Source of the DNA: Monoplex corrugatus
Taxonomy: Eukaryota > Mollusca > Gastropoda > Littorinimorpha > Ranellidae
Assembly: GCA_030674185.1 (NCBI GenBank)
Contig: JAPXFY010000015.1
Coordinates: 29,595,344-29,659,343 of the forward strand
Direction of reading: 5' to 3'
DNA length: 64,000 nt
Within the stretch, counting starts at the first letter, position 1, and every line of letters starts with the position of its first letter. The translations under genes were made by a program, and so were the position numbers. Shown here piece after piece: positions 61,037 through 64,000 of this stretch. The notes under the pieces were generated by a model, which searched no databases, had not been told where the DNA came from, and worked only from the letters and a program-made list of their open reading frames with translations.

Positions 61037-61298
61037 CCAGAGAACTTGGCAACACAGGGATCCACAAATTCTTTCACACTTCCATCCTCCGTCACGGCCA
61101 GGCGATGTGCTTTGACAGAGCGGAGCCAGGCCTCTTTGTGCAGAATCGTGGACATATAGTGCACCGCACCCTGTCCGATGTCGTACCGGTGTAACACTGC
61201 ATAGCCCTCAAATAGGTGAGTGGAGGCTGTTGTGTCTTCATCAAACAGTCCGCAGCCATTTCGATACAGCGTACCACTGAGCCACTCTGGAATCTGCC
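61037..61298 (-). CDS. Carotenoid oxygenase, N-terminal-region exon
   Basis: 262 bp on minus, open throughout: QIPEWLSGTLYRNGCGLFDE, then THLFEGYAVLHRYDIGQGAV, ILHKEAWLRSVKA and VKEFVDPCVAKFS. It matches the family start G.IP.WL.G.L.RNG.G.F....HLFDG.A.LH.......V.Y.S..L........., DPC...FS. RNGPG of most members is RNGCG here. Acceptor TGTACAACAG (AG at 61300-61299); donor TCTGG|GTGAGT (GT at 61036-61035). The N-terminal residues and start codon must lie in an earlier exon that I could not find in 61.3-64 kb. Exons for the middle of the protein, expected between here and 57132, are not visible. Confidence 0.92.
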
Positions 61299-63054
61299 CT
61301 GTTGTACACCAGTGTACGTATAATGTTGCACAGAGTTCCTAATGTATATTGTTATACAGTGCAAAATAATACAACAATACAACACAATAATGCAATATGA
61401 TACCAAACGATTACGGCATGTATATGTGCATATATGGTTAAACGTTGTTATTATGTATTCATTCGTGTACGTGAATAAATGTGTGTATTCTGTCCAGCAG
61501 CGAAATATGTCAGCTAAAAATTCTCAGCTGTTTATAAAGTGAATTTTACAGATCATCATTTGACATACATTTTAAAGATAGATGTGCGTAAAGCTTCACT
61601 TATGAGCTAATCATCCTGCTTGATGCAGTTTTGTTTAACATTGCCTAATTGCTTGATTGATGAATCATATGTAAATCCGAGCGTAATTGGATGACTATTT
61701 TTGATAGCTTTATGTTCCAGACATTAATCCCAACACCCAAACTCATTATCCCCGCTTTTATTTGGCTCTTGTTGAAACCTGTGTGCACAGAGACCTAGAG
61801 GGTGGCCCACGAGTCTTGATTACCTAGTCATAAATTAAGACAGTGCGCTAAGCTTTGTTTGGGCTGAGAGGACCCTTATTGTCTGGGAATGTCACGTAGC
61901 TAGCAATGATAACGTTTTTCATGAGACTAGGATCCCGTGAGTCTGTCGGCGACCTCATTATTAATCGACAGCCGTACAAGCTGTGGCTACCATTTACATA
62001 ATGGAAAGAGCCTAGGTGACAGCATGGGTATGAATTATGTGAATGCGTTTCTAATACTCTGACTTTTTTCTCTCCTTCCTGTGTTTATTTGTTTTGTTTT
62101 GTTTTGTTTTTTGGTCTCTCTCTCTCTTTCGCTCCCAACACTTTTCTTTTGTCACTTTGCGTGAATAAATGGTTTGGGAACGATGCTATTTTAGGGACAT
62201 TTTTTTGGTGCCTCTAAAACCTTTCCACCACCTTGGAAGGCGTGTCCATGGGGACAGATGCAGGCAGGGTCACCTTCGAACATGGCTGAAACAGTAATAC
62301 AGGCTAGACACAAAACCTATCCATTTAGGCAATGACAATTAACACAGCAGTTTAAAAAAACCACGTCTGCCAATGAAACGACCACAACAACCGTCATGCT
62401 AACCTCTTCTAATCATTTCTGCAGGGGCAGACGTTGACGAAAAATAATCTGGCTTCCAATAGCAGAGCCACAAATGTCAGAAAACCAACTTCTTAAGAAG
62501 CACACAATAGAAGGTCGCTGCGTTTTGGCTGATCAGTTCATCACCATGTTAAGCATTTTTTTGATGATAACCCTGTCAACTCAAGATCTCATGTCTCGAA
62601 AAAAGTTAGCATGTTCGCTGCCTATCTTAATGCGCCTATCATTTTGTTAGTGTTTGTTTCATAGGTCTCGCCCACTTCCCCATTTCAAGATCTTGCCAGA
62701 GCACATGGTTTTGTGGAGGCTTAAGAAGTCTTGCGGATCTGTGTGGAGCACACAGGGAATTGTCCGAGTGTGACAATTCTCTATTGAAAACACACCAGAC
62801 GCCAAACAACAAGCTTTCTGTATCTGGTGGACAGGATAAGGAAGTGAACAGGTTAAGGAAACAGTGCGTGATATAGTGTGCGACAGCTCAAGGAGTGAGA
62901 GAGTAATCTGTCTTGTTGTACTACAGCCTACATTGTCGCACTCACAAGGGAAAGGGGAGAGTAAGTTCATTTCTTTTCGCCTTTTTTGGGGGAGGGGGGG
63001 GGAGGGATTGAAAGAAAGAAGTCATTTAATACCAAAGACATCTCATATTATTTA
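61299..63054. other. Upstream / intronic region, no gene supported
   Basis: Mostly unique, non-repetitive sequence. Minus-strand open stretch 62659-62970 (~100 codons) is unrecognised. 61785-62040 is unusually free of simple repeats and could be a conserved non-coding element, but nothing in one sequence proves that. CT-rich run at 62117-62130. Confidence 0.5.
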
Positions 63055-63115
63055 TATATATATATATATTATAAAATAATTATATTATATATATATATAT
63101 ATATTATATATTATA
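63055..63115. repeat. (AT)n / ATATTATA repeats
   Basis: Alternating AT with ATTATA interruptions, next to the GC-rich block. Confidence 0.92.
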
Positions 63116-63235
63116 GACTGCGCACGCCCGTCTGTGAGCGTTGGGGCCAAGCGACCTCACAGCGAGCTTCACGTGGCCGCCATGTTGGAGATCGACCAGC
63201 GCTGAGCTGCCTGTTGTCTACACTGTGTAAATGAG
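63116..63235 (-). promoter_or_regulatory. Candidate CpG-rich promoter with YY1 and E-box motifs
   Basis: A GC- and CpG-rich island in A/T-rich surroundings. On minus, CAACATGGCGGCC (YY1-type AANATGGCGGC) is followed directly by CACGTG (E-box). TGCGCACGC at 63119-63127 resembles an NRF1 half-site. It lies upstream, on minus, of the first visible carotenoid oxygenase exon (61298), but a link is only positional. It could also serve a plus-strand gene outside the window. Confidence 0.4.
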
Positions 63236-63310
63236 TGTAGGACAGAGGGAAAAATCCAGACTGTACCGTTAAAATTTTTTTTTTTTAAATCTCCGTTGAC
63301 CCATTATCAT

Positions 63311-63318
63311 GTGTGTGT

Positions 63319-63350
<32 letters not shown>

Positions 63351-63425
63351 AACACACAACATACACACACACACACACACACGCACACACACACACTACA
63401 CACACACACACACACACACACGCAC
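63311..63425 (+). repeat. GT/GC/CA compound microsatellite
   Basis: TGTGTG, (GC)n, then (CA)n: a self-complementary arrangement at 63311-63350 that could fold. Confidence 0.93.
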
Positions 63426-63635
63426 TCAGTCAACCAACCAAACACGTAAAAGAACACAGACACACATACACCAACACTTTGTACAATTAACTTAAAACTC
63501 TGATTAGATTAGATAAATATCAATCTTGTTGTGTTCTGTATTTGCAAAACCGTAAGTCATAAACTTATATGAAAAAACGTGGTATCTCTCAGTTGGTTAG
63601 TTAGTTGGTAGTTCTTGATTAATGAGTATTGTAAA

Positions 63636-63636
63636 C

Positions 63637-63690
<54 letters not shown>

Positions 63691-63773
63691 CACACACACA
63701 CACACATATATATATATAAACCACACGCATGGGCACACACACACACACGCACGCACGCGGGCACACACACACG

Positions 63774-63828
<55 letters not shown>
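63636..63828 (+). repeat. CA microsatellite with (TA)n and (GCAC)n parts
   Basis: Two long (CA)n runs flank TATATATATA at 63707-63717 and a CACGCACGCACG patch. Confidence 0.93.
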
Positions 63829-63829
<1 letters not shown>

Positions 63830-63906
63830 TACGCACAGACAATCATTTAAGATTCACGATTCACATATGATATTTATTCTGATAAAGACCAAAGTCTCTT
63901 ACTGAA

Positions 63907-63922
63907 GGGGGGGGGGGGGGGG
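63907..63922 (+). repeat. Poly-G tract
   Basis: About 16 G residues. 63923-64000 shows nothing else. Confidence 0.9.
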
Positions 63923-64000
63923 CGGGATGGGCCTAACAGCAAAAATAAATGAACGAAAATTTACTGAGGCTCGATGTTTCTATGGCTCACACTCACTCAC

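Noticed and set aside
62659..62970. Minus-strand ~100-codon frame as the first carotenoid oxygenase exon
   Set aside because: Lacks the N-terminal family pattern and a donor compatible with the 61298 acceptor.

Overview
This window is animal nuclear DNA, most probably from a marine mollusc (gastropod-like). That is inferred from spliced, intron-rich coding exons, Tc1 transposons, several non-LTR retrotransposon lineages, tRNA-derived SINEs of a type I associate with molluscs, and the very heavy load of CA/GT microsatellites. No species can be fixed from sequence alone. There are no bacterial-style operons, and no rRNA, tRNA or CRISPR loci. REGION 1 (1-1.6 kb): the 3' part of a Tc1 transposon with an open DD34E transposase, inserted in the 3' end of a CR1/L2-like LINE; a second, longer LINE copy lies at 51.9-55.7 kb. 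REGION 2 (1.6-43 kb): a chain of tandem-repeat fields with abrupt junctions. These are a TTAG-dominated tetranucleotide field (1.6-12.0 kb), a 385-bp satellite organised as a 770-bp dimer and then as older monomers (12.0-25.5 kb), a 29-bp TATTG-type minisatellite (25.5-33.3 kb and again 40.5-42.85 kb), and a G/T-rich satellite with polarity switches (33.3-38.9 kb) bounded by a 16-bp minisatellite in both orientations. A SINE and RTE-like LINE fragments interrupt the chain. REGION 3 (43-64 kb): the only host gene I can support, a minus-strand carotenoid oxygenase (BCO/RPE65/ninaB family). Four exons are visible (61037-61298, 57032-57132, 47169-47280, 44155-44321). The last three join with matching splice phases. 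The middle of the protein is missing; a 100-N assembly gap at 58901-59000 lies where those exons would be expected. One visible exon carries an in-frame TAG. The introns are filled with a near-full-length decayed LINE, other LINE remnants, a SINE, a 450-bp foldback element with perfect 8-bp target duplications, a second Tc1 copy, a 51-bp minisatellite and many microsatellites. I see no multi-gene system. The most notable items are the fragmented carotenoid oxygenase gene, the foldback element, the inverted duplications inside the repeat fields, and the stop-free minisatellites that mimic long membrane-protein reading frames. Frequent one-base slips in the repeat fields suggest incompletely polished long-read sequence, so single stops and frameshifts should be read with caution.
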